64,000 bases of DNA from Sulfurimonas sp. (GTDB lineage: Bacteria; Campylobacterota; Campylobacteria; Campylobacterales; Sulfurimonadaceae): the NCBI RefSeq assembly GCF_023229025.1, contig NZ_JALOAA010000006.1:1-64000 (forward strand), written 5' to 3'. Of the stretch, positions 48,201 through 57,319 are shown piece after piece. The notes beneath the pieces were generated by a model. The model was not told the origin of the DNA and searched no databases. It saw only the letters and a program-made list of their open reading frames with translations. A program made the position numbers and the translations under genes. Within the stretch, counting starts at the first letter, position 1; each line of letters starts with the position of its first letter.

Positions 48201-48206
48201 TATAAT
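48201..48206 (+). promoter_or_regulatory. -10 box of the cold-shock gene with a long leader
   Basis: TATAAT at 48201-48206 gives a start near 48213 and a leader of about 115 nt before the ATG at 48328. Long structured leaders that act as thermosensors are typical of cspA-type genes; a structure prediction was not done. Confidence 0.5.
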
Positions 48207-48327
48207 GTTTTTGATGAAAGATTTGTGTGAGTTCATCTATTAGTATATTCTGCTAGACAAACGACTCCCCTATATTTTGACTCCACTTCCAAAAAGAAGT
48301 GAATTTTTACCAAAGAGGTACTCCAAC

Positions 48328-48546
48328 ATGGCAGAATTGCTAGACGGATCAGTTAAATGGTTCAATGAAGAAAAAGGTTATGGTTTTATTCAACAAGAAA
48401 ATGGCGGTAAAGATGTATTTGTACACTTTCGCCAAGTAAACAGAACGGGTCCAGGTCGCGTCTCTTTATCTGAAGGTCAAAGGGTAACTTTTGAACTAGG
48501 AGAAGGACAAAAAGGTCCTCAAGCTGAGAACGTAACTCCGTTATAG
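48328..48546 (+). CDS. Cold-shock protein (CspA family)
   Basis: From the ATG at 48328 the 72-residue protein is a single cold-shock domain with RNP1 KGYGFIQ and RNP2 VFVHF. It binds single-stranded RNA and DNA as an RNA chaperone. An in-frame ATG at 48277 would add 17 residues unlike the family, so it is unlikely. Confidence 0.95.
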   Translation: MAELLDGSVKWFNEEKGYGFIQQENGGKDVFVHFRQVNRTGPGRVSLSEGQRVTFELGEGQKGPQAENVTPL

Positions 48547-48556
48547 GTTTTACTTT

Positions 48557-48584
48557 GCAGGTTTCATCCTTGTGATGGACCTGT
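48557..48584 (+). terminator. Hairpin after the cold-shock gene
   Basis: CAGGT-tt-CATC-cttgt-GATG-g-ACCTG forms a stem-loop 11 bp after the stop. The following sequence is only weakly T-rich, so termination is tentative. Confidence 0.4.
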
Positions 48585-48619
48585 AAATCTTCTAATCTAG
48601 ATCTTTAAAGAAATCTAAC

Positions 48620-49036
48620 TCAAACTCTCTTTAAAAAAACAAAACTTTTTTTCTCAAAACCATTTTGCTCATAAAATTTATGTGCACCTTCTCTTTTAAA
48701 CCCCGAAGATAGAACTATATTTTCACACATTCCCATCTTTGCATAGTCATGTAGGTACTCAAGTATCATTTTTCCATATCCGCTACCTCTATACTTTTTA
48801 TCTGTAACTAAATCAAAAACAAAAAGATGCCTTTTGTGATAAAGATTTGTCTGAATAGCAACACCGGCATAAGTTATCAATATTTCATCATCCATAACTC
48901 CTATCATTTTATACTCTATGCTTCTCATCTCATATATAAGATCTTCAAACTCATCATAAGTTAATTCCGTTCGAAGTTGTGATACAACATCATAAACACT
49001 AAGTAGCTCTTTTAAGTCCAACTCTCTAATCTGCAT
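48620..49036 (-). CDS. GNAT-family N-acetyltransferase
   Basis: The 138-residue protein has the acetyl-CoA pyrophosphate-binding motif KKYRGSGYGKMILEYL near residue 86 and the following FYEQNGFEKK, both GNAT hallmarks. The acceptor substrate is unknown. Confidence 0.88.
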   Translation of the reverse strand: MQIRELDLKELLSVYDVVSQLRTELTYDEFEDLIYEMRSIEYKMIGVMDDEILITYAGVAIQTNLYHKRHLFVFDLVTDKKYRGSGYGKMILEYLHDYAKMGMCENIVLSSGFKREGAHKFYEQNGFEKKSFVFLKRV

Positions 49037-49129
49037 ATATACCTCGTGCTTAAAAAATTATAAAATATTATACTAAATTCGCTACAATACAACTAAAAAA
49101 GAGTCAAACAATGAACGGTGATTTATAAA

Positions 49130-50626
49130 ATGGCAACAAAAAATTTTGAAGTAATAATTGTCGGAGCCGGAATATCAGGAACGGCACTAGCATATGAGTT
49201 AGCAAGATATACAGATATAAAATCCATAGCTATTTTAGAAAAATATGAAAATATAGCCACCCTTAACTCCTCTGGGACTAGCAACTCTCAAACTATACAT
49301 GTAGGGGATATTGAGACAAACTATACGCTTCAAAAAGCCGCAATTACAAAACGTACGGCAAAGATGGTTGAGAAGTACTGCTTAGGACACCGCTATCAAA
49401 ACAAGATAATATTTTCACATCAAAAAATGGCTCTGGGAGTAGGCAAAAAAGAGGTTGAGTTTCTACTGCATCGTTATGAAGAGTTTTCTGAACTCTTTCC
49501 ATATCTTGAAGTTTGGGACAAGGAGAGATTAAAAGAGCTTGAACCTCGTGTCGTATTTGATGAAGATGGCAATGAACGCAAAGAGGATATAGTAGGTATA
49601 GGCGCTAAAGATCAGTGGACTACTGTTGATTTTGGAAAACTCTCAACCTCATTTATAGAAAATGCAAAAAAAGAAAAAGATGTAGAACTAGAGCTTTTTT
49701 TAAATACAAAAGTAGAAAAAATTCAAAAGAGTAAAAAACGCGGGTATGTCGTTAAAACAAAAAACGATACCTTCTATGCTGATTTTGTAGTTGTAGATGC
49801 AGGTGCGCACTCTCTGTTTTTAGCACACAAAATGGGCTTTGGCTTAAACCTCGGATGTCTTCCGGTAGCGGGGAGTTTTTATATTACTAATGAAAAGATG
49901 TTAAATGGTAAAGTCTATATGATCCAAAATCCAAAACTCCCTTTTGCGGCTCTTCATGGTGATCCTGATGTCTTAGCAGATTCAAATACACGATTTGGTC
50001 CGACTGCTTTAATGCTTCCAAAACTAGAGCGTTACAAAAAAGGAACTTACTTAGATTTCTTTAAAACTTTAAGATTTGATAAAAATATAGCCATTGCTCT
50101 TTGGAAACTTCTAAAAGAGCGCGATATACGCAGATATATCTTTAGAAACTTTCTTTTTGAAATCCCTTTCTTAAATAAATATCTATTCTTAAAAGATGCC
50201 AGAAAAATTGTTCCCTCTCTAAAACTCGATGAGTTTAGATATGCAAAAGGCTTTGGCGGTGTTCGTCCACAAGTTCTAAACAAAGATGAGCAAAAACTCC
50301 TGCTTGGGGAAGCCTCTATCTATACGGGAGAGGGTTTAATATTTAACATGACACCATCCCCGGGTGCGACATCTTGTCTTGGAAATGCAGAGAGAGATTT
50401 AAAATATATCGTTAAATATCTAGGGAAAAATTTTGATGAAAAAAAATTTAATGATGAGCTTACAGATGGTGAATATTGCGTGCTTCCTGAACCTATTGCA
50501 TCTCAAAAAGCTATAGTAAATCTCATCAGAGCAGAGATTCAAAGAACAGAAGAGAAGTATCTCAAAGATACTTATCAAAATAAACCTGATGCTGATTTTT
50601 GGGATAAACCACACAGTAAAATATAA
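49130..50626 (+). CDS. mqo: Malate:quinone oxidoreductase-like FAD protein
   Basis: From the ATG at 49130 the 498-residue protein has the FAD-binding VIIVGAGISGTALAYEL near residue 7 and the later GFGGVRPQV and TPSPGATSCLGNAERD, as in Mqo enzymes of Campylobacterota. Mqo oxidises malate to oxaloacetate with electrons to quinone at the membrane. A related 2-hydroxyacid dehydrogenase remains possible. A small lipoprotein gene follows. Confidence 0.8.
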   Translation: MATKNFEVIIVGAGISGTALAYELARYTDIKSIAILEKYENIATLNSSGTSNSQTIHVGDIETNYTLQKAAITKRTAKMVEKYCLGHRYQNKIIFSHQKMALGVGKKEVEFLLHRYEEFSELFPYLEVWDKERLKELEPRVVFDEDGNERKEDIVGIGAKDQWTTVDFGKLSTSFIENAKKEKDVELELFLNTKVEKIQKSKKRGYVVKTKNDTFYADFVVVDAGAHSLFLAHKMGFGLNLGCLPVAGSFYITNEKMLNGKVYMIQNPKLPFAALHGDPDVLADSNTRFGPTALMLPKLERYKKGTYLDFFKTLRFDKNIAIALWKLLKERDIRRYIFRNFLFEIPFLNKYLFLKDARKIVPSLKLDEFRYAKGFGGVRPQVLNKDEQKLLLGEASIYTGEGLIFNMTPSPGATSCLGNAERDLKYIVKYLGKNFDEKKFNDELTDGEYCVLPEPIASQKAIVNLIRAEIQRTEEKYLKDTYQNKPDADFWDKPHSKI

Positions 50627-50635
50627 GGCAAATAT

Positions 50636-50776
50636 ATGAAATTTTTATCTCTTTTAGTTATCACTCTTTTGTTACTATCTGGATGTAGTGCAAAAGAGTT
50701 CAATGATGGTGTAGATAGCATTACTAGCGATATAACAAATGCTTTTGATGCCGGAAAAGACAAATCCACAGACTAG
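50636..50776 (+). CDS. Small lipoprotein, 46 residues (entericidin-like)
   Basis: The short frame encodes a signal peptide MKFLSLLVITLLLLSGC with the lipobox LLSGC, so Cys17 would be acylated. The mature part is 30 residues (ending AGKDKSTD). It lies 10 bp after the mqo-like gene. It is too short for many gene finders. Function unknown. Confidence 0.7.
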   Translation: MKFLSLLVITLLLLSGCSAKEFNDGVDSITSDITNAFDAGKDKSTD

Positions 50777-50862
50777 CAATAATCAAGCTTTAAACAACAA
50801 TCAGCTATAATCGCGAAAAATAAGAGGCAGAGATAGATTTTTTGCCTAAGCGAGAGTGAACA

Positions 50863-52467
50863 ATGGTAACAGTACAAAATTTAATAATGCGTTATGGAAA
50901 TAGAGTTCTATTTCAAGATATAAACCTTAAACTAGATCGTCACAAAAGATATGGACTAATCGGTGCAAACGGTGCCGGAAAAACAACCTTTTTAAAAATA
51001 CTAAGCGGTCAGATTAAGGAGTATGAGGGTGAAGTTATAATCCCAAAAACAAATAAGGTTGGGGTTTTAGAACAAAATCAATACGCTTATGAAAATTTCA
51101 CTATTGCTGATGCGGTTCTTTATGGAAATAAAAGACTCTATGATGCAATCAAAGAAAAAGAGGAAATCTACGCAACAGGAGACTTTGAAGATGATGCCGT
51201 AAACAATCGGCTTGCAGAGCTTGAGACTATCTGTGTTGAAGAAGACCCTACTTATGAGTATGATGTAAACATAGCAAAAATTCTTGAGAATGTAGGGATT
51301 CCTGCAACTAAACATAATGAACTTATGAGCACACTTGATAGTGCCGATAAGTTCAAAGTACTTCTAGCTCAGGTTCTATATCCAAGACCTGACGTACTAT
51401 TCTTAGATGAGCCTACAAACAACCTCGATATCCAAACAATCAGCTGGCTAGAGGATGAACTACAGCGTCATGAGGGGACTATGGTAGTAATCTCTCATGA
51501 TAGACACTTCCTAAATGCTGTTGTCACAAATATTCTTGATGTTGATTATCAAAAAATCCGCGAATTTACAGGCAACTATGATGATTGGTATATTGCTGCA
51601 AATGTTATGGCTAAACAGCAAGAGCTTGATAATGCAAAAAAACAAAAAGAGAAAGAGCAGCTTGAAGCTTTTGTTCGCCGTTTCTCTGCAAATGCATCAA
51701 AAGCAAAACAGGCTACCTCAAGACAGAAGCAACTTGAAAAATTAAATATAGAAGATATAAAACCATCATCTCGCCGTGACCCGAGTATTGTTTTTAAAGC
51801 AAAAAGAGTTATGGGCGATGAGGCTCTAAATTTGATTGATATAAACCACTCTTATGGTGATAACGAAGTTCTTAAAAATATCAATCTCAAATTTGACCCG
51901 GATGAAAAAGTTGCACTAATCGGTCCAAACGGTGTGGGTAAAACAACTCTTTTAAAGATAATAATGGAAGAGATAAAACCTAATAGTGGAGAGGTTCACT
52001 GGGGTGCAACTATTGAGAGCAGCTACTTTCCACAAGATACGGCTGACATTATCAAAGGCGATGGAACTCTATATGATTGGCTAAGAGGGTTCGACCCAAA
52101 ACGCGATATTGCAGAGATTAGAAACTGTTTGGGGAGAATGCTCTTTTCCGGTGAACAGCAAGAAAAATCAGTTGTAAGCATCTCAGGTGGAGAAAAACAT
52201 AGAATGATGCTTAGCAAGATGATGCTTGAGGGCGGAAACTTCTTAGTTTTAGATGAGCCATCAAATCATCTTGACTTAGAAGCAATCATCGCACTCGGAG
52301 AAGCTCTTTATAACTTCAAAGGCAATGTTATATGTGTCTCTCATGACCGTGAACTTTTAGATGCTTTTGCAAATCGCATAATTGAGCTAAGAGAAGATGG
52401 CAGCTATGTAGACTTTAAAGGGAGCTACGAAGAGTTTGCAGAGGCTAAGGAAAAAGGTGAAATATAA
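50863..52467 (+). CDS. ABC-F family ATPase
   Basis: The 534-residue protein has two ABC domains without membrane segments: Walker A GANGAGKTTF and GPNGVGKTTL, Walker B LFLDEPTNNLD and LVLDEPSNHLD, and signature SISGGEKHRMM in the second. The first signature is degenerate, as in YbiT-type members. The central linker (about 245-300) is charged. ABC-F proteins act on the ribosome; YbiT is the closest type I recognise. Confidence 0.93.
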   Translation: MVTVQNLIMRYGNRVLFQDINLKLDRHKRYGLIGANGAGKTTFLKILSGQIKEYEGEVIIPKTNKVGVLEQNQYAYENFTIADAVLYGNKRLYDAIKEKEEIYATGDFEDDAVNNRLAELETICVEEDPTYEYDVNIAKILENVGIPATKHNELMSTLDSADKFKVLLAQVLYPRPDVLFLDEPTNNLDIQTISWLEDELQRHEGTMVVISHDRHFLNAVVTNILDVDYQKIREFTGNYDDWYIAANVMAKQQELDNAKKQKEKEQLEAFVRRFSANASKAKQATSRQKQLEKLNIEDIKPSSRRDPSIVFKAKRVMGDEALNLIDINHSYGDNEVLKNINLKFDPDEKVALIGPNGVGKTTLLKIIMEEIKPNSGEVHWGATIESSYFPQDTADIIKGDGTLYDWLRGFDPKRDIAEIRNCLGRMLFSGEQQEKSVVSISGGEKHRMMLSKMMLEGGNFLVLDEPSNHLDLEAIIALGEALYNFKGNVICVSHDRELLDAFANRIIELREDGSYVDFKGSYEEFAEAKEKGEI

Positions 52468-53293
52468 AAATTTTTTAGGACTTGGGATTGCCGGCAACTT
52501 TGCGCTTCATTTAGCTCAAGCCGGTGAGCTTGAAGATTTTAAAGATGTGATTACCGCAGATGAAGCAGCACCTAAAGGGATGTTCCCTTTTTACCTGCCT
52601 CTACCTGTTAAAGAGGCAAAAGCTATCTTAAACACATATCCTCTATCTAGTTCTACTATCAAACATCCAAACGAGAGCCTCAATATACAAGCAGAACCTG
52701 AAGTTGCTCTTATATGTAAACTTGAGTACAAAGAGAACAAGCTCTTTAGAATAACACCTACTCATTTTGGAGCCTATAACGACTGCTCCATAAGGGTTGC
52801 AGGTGCCAGCAAAATCAGTGATAAAAAGAACTGGGGAGCTGACTCTAAGGGCATAAGTGATAACTTAATCGCCATAGAGAGCTTTAGTGAAGGCTCCATA
52901 ATGGACAGCTACTCCATCTGCAGTTTTTTAAAAAGAGACGGCGAAGTTCATGCATATGGAGAGGATGTTGAGCTAAGCGGCTATAGCTACTTTTATGAGA
53001 AACTGCTTGATTGGATGATAAAGCAGATAAATACTCAAGAGGATTTTGGTCCACTTGAGCCGCTTAGCGAGTACATAAGTGCATGTGCATACCCAACTGA
53101 CGCGATAATTAGCATAGGTGCGACAAGATACACCTCTTATGGGGAGAACACTTTTTTAAAAGAGGGCGATGAAGTTTTTGTAATACTTTATAACAGCAAG
53201 ACTTTATCTTATAAAGAGATTTTACAAAATGTAAAAAACAACACTTTAAACAGTGCAGATATAAGCATCTTGAGGCAAACTGTTATATCATGA
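52457..53293 (+). CDS. DUF5718-family protein
   Basis: I place the start at GTG 52457 behind AAGGA; an ATG at 52436 is possible. The 278-residue product reads VKYKNFLGLGIAGNFALHLAQAGE at its start in several short blocks and contains YLPLPV and RFTP-like conserved patches seen in DUF5718. No catalytic assignment is made. It overlaps the ABC-F gene and, by 4 bp, the SUI1 gene. Confidence 0.8.
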   Translation: MKYKNFLGLGIAGNFALHLAQAGELEDFKDVITADEAAPKGMFPFYLPLPVKEAKAILNTYPLSSSTIKHPNESLNIQAEPEVALICKLEYKENKLFRITPTHFGAYNDCSIRVAGASKISDKKNWGADSKGISDNLIAIESFSEGSIMDSYSICSFLKRDGEVHAYGEDVELSGYSYFYEKLLDWMIKQINTQEDFGPLEPLSEYISACAYPTDAIISIGATRYTSYGENTFLKEGDEVFVILYNSKTLSYKEILQNVKNNTLNSADISILRQTVIS

Positions 53294-53634
53294 GCAGAGG
53301 AAAGAAGCTTGACATCTTTATTGGTGCAGATATAGAAGATGGCTGGGCAGAAATAGAGTCACCACGAAAAACAGTAGTTGCAAATGAGATACTAGAACCA
53401 TCCAAGCACTCTTTATTATTTAAAAAAGAGAAGCGGCGCGGCAAGGTTGTTACCATTGTTGGGGAGTTTCAACTCCAAGAGAGTGATTCTGAAGCTATAT
53501 TAAAAATGCTAAAGAAAAAACTAGGCTGCGGCGGCACTATAAAAGATGGTTGGATGGAGTTTCAAGGAGAGCCCAGAGATAAACTAAGAGCTCTTCTTGT
53601 CCAAGAGGGCTTTAAATTTAGGCAGGGGCATTAG
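53290..53634 (+). CDS. SUI1/eIF1-like translation factor (YciH type)
   Basis: The 114-residue protein has a basic KKEKRRGKVVTIVGEFQ strand, the LKKKLGCGGTIKDGWMEFQG block and the RALLVQEGFKFRQGH ending typical of SUI1/YciH. Such bacterial homologues may affect start-codon selection or stress translation. It overlaps putA tail to tail by 17 bp. Confidence 0.88.
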   Translation: MSRGKKLDIFIGADIEDGWAEIESPRKTVVANEILEPSKHSLLFKKEKRRGKVVTIVGEFQLQESDSEAILKMLKKKLGCGGTIKDGWMEFQGEPRDKLRALLVQEGFKFRQGH

Positions 53635-56600
53635 CCTCCTCTGTTAACCCTCTAGCTCCTAAATTACCATACCTGTGATATGAGTCTGTAACACTCTGCT
53701 CTATAAAGTAGTGAAGTAGCTCTACCCTGCCATGAGAGACAAAAGGCTCACTTATTATCTGTTTTGCTTCATCTTTTATAGCATCATAGATAGTTTTACC
53801 TACATGTGAAGGGTTTAAAAATCTAACTCTTTGTACTTTTTTTATCGACTCTATCAGCTCCTGCTCATTTTGAAGCTCTAAGATATCCTCTTTTTCCAAA
53901 ATATCTTTAGAGTTATTTATAAGCCATGCAAGCTCATCGCTATCTATCTTTTTAGGGAGTGAGATGTGAAGCTTTGCACCTGCAATCTTTGCCGCAGAGA
54001 TTGATGATAATATCTCATGGAGCAAATCACTATTTTCACATCTAAGCAAAACAGATTTGACACCCAAGTACCTAATTACATTGCTCTCGCCTCTTATATT
54101 TGAATAGTCATGCTCTTTACTAAACTCCTCCTCATACCAGCAACTAAACTCCTCTTCTATCCTTTTTGCCCTCTCTAATTCATCCGGTATTTTAGATTTC
54201 GCTGTAGTATCTGTTGCTCTTATATTCATAAACTGCGTTACATAGTTAAATCCGCCGGCTTTCTTACCGCTTCCTATTGCAGATTTGCCCATTCCGCCAA
54301 AAGGCTGTCTTATCACTATTGCGCCTGTTGTACCACGATTTATATATAGATTCCCTGCTCTTAAAGACTCTTTCCAAATCTCCTGTTCTCTATTATCAAG
54401 GCTCTCTATACCGGATGTCAGACCGTAGCCTGTCGAGTTTACAATATTGATAGCATCATTTAAATCTTTTGCACGCATTACACTAAGAACAGGTCCAAAA
54501 AGTTCATTCATATGACAAAAGTCACCGACTGTTGTTCCCCATCTAATGGAGGGTTTTAACATATAAGGGTTGTCGTTGTTTGCGTAGCTTGGTTTTATAA
54601 GCCACTCTTCGCCCTCATCTAAAAAGCTTAAAGCTTTTTCCAAATTACCCGAAGGTTTTGAGCTAAGTGTTCCGATTCTATTTTTAAAATCCCAAACCGA
54701 GCCTACCTCAAGAGAAGACGTTGCATCTATAAGCATTTTTTTGAAACTCTCATCACTATACAACTCCTCTTCTAAAACAAGCAGTGATGTTGCAGAGCAC
54801 TTCTGTCCGGAGTTGTTAAATGCGGAAGCTACGACATTTTTAACAGCCTGATCACGATCTGCCATAGATGTGACTATAGTCGCATCTTTACCGCCTGTCT
54901 CTGCACTAAGGTGAATATCAGGACGCAGTTTTATCATGTCGTATGCTGTCTGCTCGCCTCCTGTAAATATTGTAAAATCTATATCTCTATTTGTAACAAG
55001 CTCTTCTCCTGCTAAAGCTCCGCTTGATGGAAGAAACTGAAGCGTATTTTTACTCACACCCGCACTCCAAAAACATTCACAAACCATATGTGCGCAAAGA
55101 ACCGCATCTGATGCAGGCTTTAGTATAACGGTGTTTCCAGCTGCAAGTGCTGCAGCAACACCGCCTGCCGGAATCGCTATAGGGAAGTTCCAAGGACTCA
55201 CTACAAGCCCCACTCCTTTTGGAGCTGTTTGTACACCCTCTAGCTCCTCTATCTTTCTAGCGCTATATGGATAAAAGTTTAAAAAATCTACAGCCTCTGA
55301 AACCTCAACATCTGTTTCTGTAAAAACCTTTCCTACCTCTGCAGCTGCAATCCCGATAAGGTCACCCCTTCTCTTTCTAAATTCATGTGCGGCGTCCATA
55401 AGTATTCTCTGGCGCTCATTTAAAGCTAGTTTTCGCCACCCATCGGGATCTTTTTTTGCTACCCTCACGGCTTCTTGCATCTCTTTTGCACCTGCTTTTA
55501 TGTATGAACCGACTACTATTCCATCATAATATTGCGATTTATCTATCACCTCTACAACATCACCACTCTTTACCTCTTTTGAGGCGACTACGGGCTGTAC
55601 ATGGTATCCACCCTCTTTTGCTATATTTTTATACTTATTTGCAATAGAGTCAGCCCACTTTTTATTTTGAAGAAGAGTAAAATCCGTATCTGCCTCACCA
55701 TTATAAACATAGCTATCAAAATCAACCTCAGGCTTTATCGGCTCTATATTTCTATCTTGTGTTCTATATGGAGTTAATCTTAAATCTGCTATCTCTTTTA
55801 TCGCATCATCATAACTTTTTATAAGGGTATCCCAAGCCTCTGAACCTACTTTAAGCCCAAAACTATGGCGTAAAAAGTTCTGCTGTGCCGTATTTTCATC
55901 AAATCTTCTAACAAGATAAGCTATTGCATTTGTGAAGGTCTTTTTAGTTGCAGTCGGAGCATAAAGTATGACATCGACTCCCTCCTTTTTTAAGACTCTG
56001 TAAGCCGTCTCACTCATTCCCTCTAGCATCTCTGCACTATAAAATTCCTCAACACCTCTCTCTTTTGCCATAAGCATTCCAAGCGCATGATCAAAAAGAT
56101 TGTGCGAAGCAACTCCAAGGTGCACATACGGTGCTATATCTGGATCTAAAAGATAATCCATAATCAGCTTAAAGCTTGCATCGCTTTGAGATTTTTTTCT
56201 ATATGTAACGCACTCCCATCCCCTAAGGCTTGCCTCGGTAAGCTCCATCTCTTGATTTGCACCTTTGACCAGACGAATCTTTATAGGTGCACCACCATCT
56301 TTTACTCTCTCTTTGGCCCAAATAACCAAATCTTTCGCCAGCTCAAAAGCTTCGGGAAGATATGCTTGAAGAACAATTCCCGCATGAAGATCTTTAAACT
56401 GCTCTAATGAGAGTGTCTTTTTAAATACATCGATTGTTAAATGAACATCTTTATACTCTTCCATATCCAGATTTACAAACTTATCTTTTTCTCTACCATC
56501 AACATCGATAAACCTGTTTTGCATTGCTACACTATATATTTTTTCAAGCTTCTTTGAAACATGCTCAACGCTCCAATCATGAGCTAGAGGATTTATCTGA

Positions 56601-57166
56601 GAAAAAATTGTAGATATCTTTATGGAGATATAGTCTATGTGCGGATTTTGCAAAGTTTTTATATATTTATTTACTCTCTCATCCGCCTCTATCTCACCTA
56701 AAACTATCTCGCCGATTATATTTACATTTACTCTTGTTCCCTCTTTTTTCCTCTTTTTTATATGCTCTATGAGATACTTCTCTTCTCCAGGGATTACTAC
56801 ATTTTTTATATCGTTTCTTAAATATTTTATAAAAATCGGAATAGAGATATTTGTCATATATATGCCGACCTTACGAAATGAGAGTACAAGAAGCTCTTCA
56901 AAAGTGCTAAAAAAACTCGCATCTTTATACTTCTTAAAAATATACTCTATCTGATCTGCTACTCTTCTTGGGTTGTTTGAACGAAAGCTCTGATCTAAAA
57001 GCTCGATTAAAAATATCTTATTTATTGGATCTTTTAACATTCTTCCCATAGTGTCATGAAACTTATGCTCAGTCGAATCTCTATGCTCATCTATGTATAA
57101 TTGCCACTCTTTTGCAATACTTTTTGCCTCTTGTAATCTATCTTTTCTATCTTTGGATATATTCAT
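53618..57166 (-). CDS. putA: Bifunctional proline dehydrogenase / glutamate-semialdehyde dehydrogenase
   Basis: PutA oxidises proline to glutamate in two steps, passing electrons to quinone and NAD+. The 1182-residue protein has a PRODH barrel (RLVKGANQEMELTEASLRGW near residue 300) and an ALDH domain with catalytic Cys in NNSGQKCSATS and Glu in LSAETGGKDATIV. The N-terminal ribbon-helix-helix repressor domain is absent. It is divergent from gdhA, so the two catabolic genes face apart. Confidence 0.96.
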   Translation of the reverse strand: MNISKDRKDRLQEAKSIAKEWQLYIDEHRDSTEHKFHDTMGRMLKDPINKIFLIELLDQSFRSNNPRRVADQIEYIFKKYKDASFFSTFEELLVLSFRKVGIYMTNISIPIFIKYLRNDIKNVVIPGEEKYLIEHIKKRKKEGTRVNVNIIGEIVLGEIEADERVNKYIKTLQNPHIDYISIKISTIFSQINPLAHDWSVEHVSKKLEKIYSVAMQNRFIDVDGREKDKFVNLDMEEYKDVHLTIDVFKKTLSLEQFKDLHAGIVLQAYLPEAFELAKDLVIWAKERVKDGGAPIKIRLVKGANQEMELTEASLRGWECVTYRKKSQSDASFKLIMDYLLDPDIAPYVHLGVASHNLFDHALGMLMAKERGVEEFYSAEMLEGMSETAYRVLKKEGVDVILYAPTATKKTFTNAIAYLVRRFDENTAQQNFLRHSFGLKVGSEAWDTLIKSYDDAIKEIADLRLTPYRTQDRNIEPIKPEVDFDSYVYNGEADTDFTLLQNKKWADSIANKYKNIAKEGGYHVQPVVASKEVKSGDVVEVIDKSQYYDGIVVGSYIKAGAKEMQEAVRVAKKDPDGWRKLALNERQRILMDAAHEFRKRRGDLIGIAAAEVGKVFTETDVEVSEAVDFLNFYPYSARKIEELEGVQTAPKGVGLVVSPWNFPIAIPAGGVAAALAAGNTVILKPASDAVLCAHMVCECFWSAGVSKNTLQFLPSSGALAGEELVTNRDIDFTIFTGGEQTAYDMIKLRPDIHLSAETGGKDATIVTSMADRDQAVKNVVASAFNNSGQKCSATSLLVLEEELYSDESFKKMLIDATSSLEVGSVWDFKNRIGTLSSKPSGNLEKALSFLDEGEEWLIKPSYANNDNPYMLKPSIRWGTTVGDFCHMNELFGPVLSVMRAKDLNDAINIVNSTGYGLTSGIESLDNREQEIWKESLRAGNLYINRGTTGAIVIRQPFGGMGKSAIGSGKKAGGFNYVTQFMNIRATDTTAKSKIPDELERAKRIEEEFSCWYEEEFSKEHDYSNIRGESNVIRYLGVKSVLLRCENSDLLHEILSSISAAKIAGAKLHISLPKKIDSDELAWLINNSKDILEKEDILELQNEQELIESIKKVQRVRFLNPSHVGKTIYDAIKDEAKQIISEPFVSHGRVELLHYFIEQSVTDSYHRYGNLGARGLTEEANAPA

Positions 57167-57319
57167 TATTATAACTTCCCATTCAATACAGTTTGCTGCT
57201 AGCCTATCTAAAAAATAGAGGTTTAGTCAATAAAAACTACCCAATTCATACATATATTTACGTTTTTTTAATGATTTTTGGAGTATTATCCCTACATATT
57301 TTAAAAGTAAGGAAACTGT

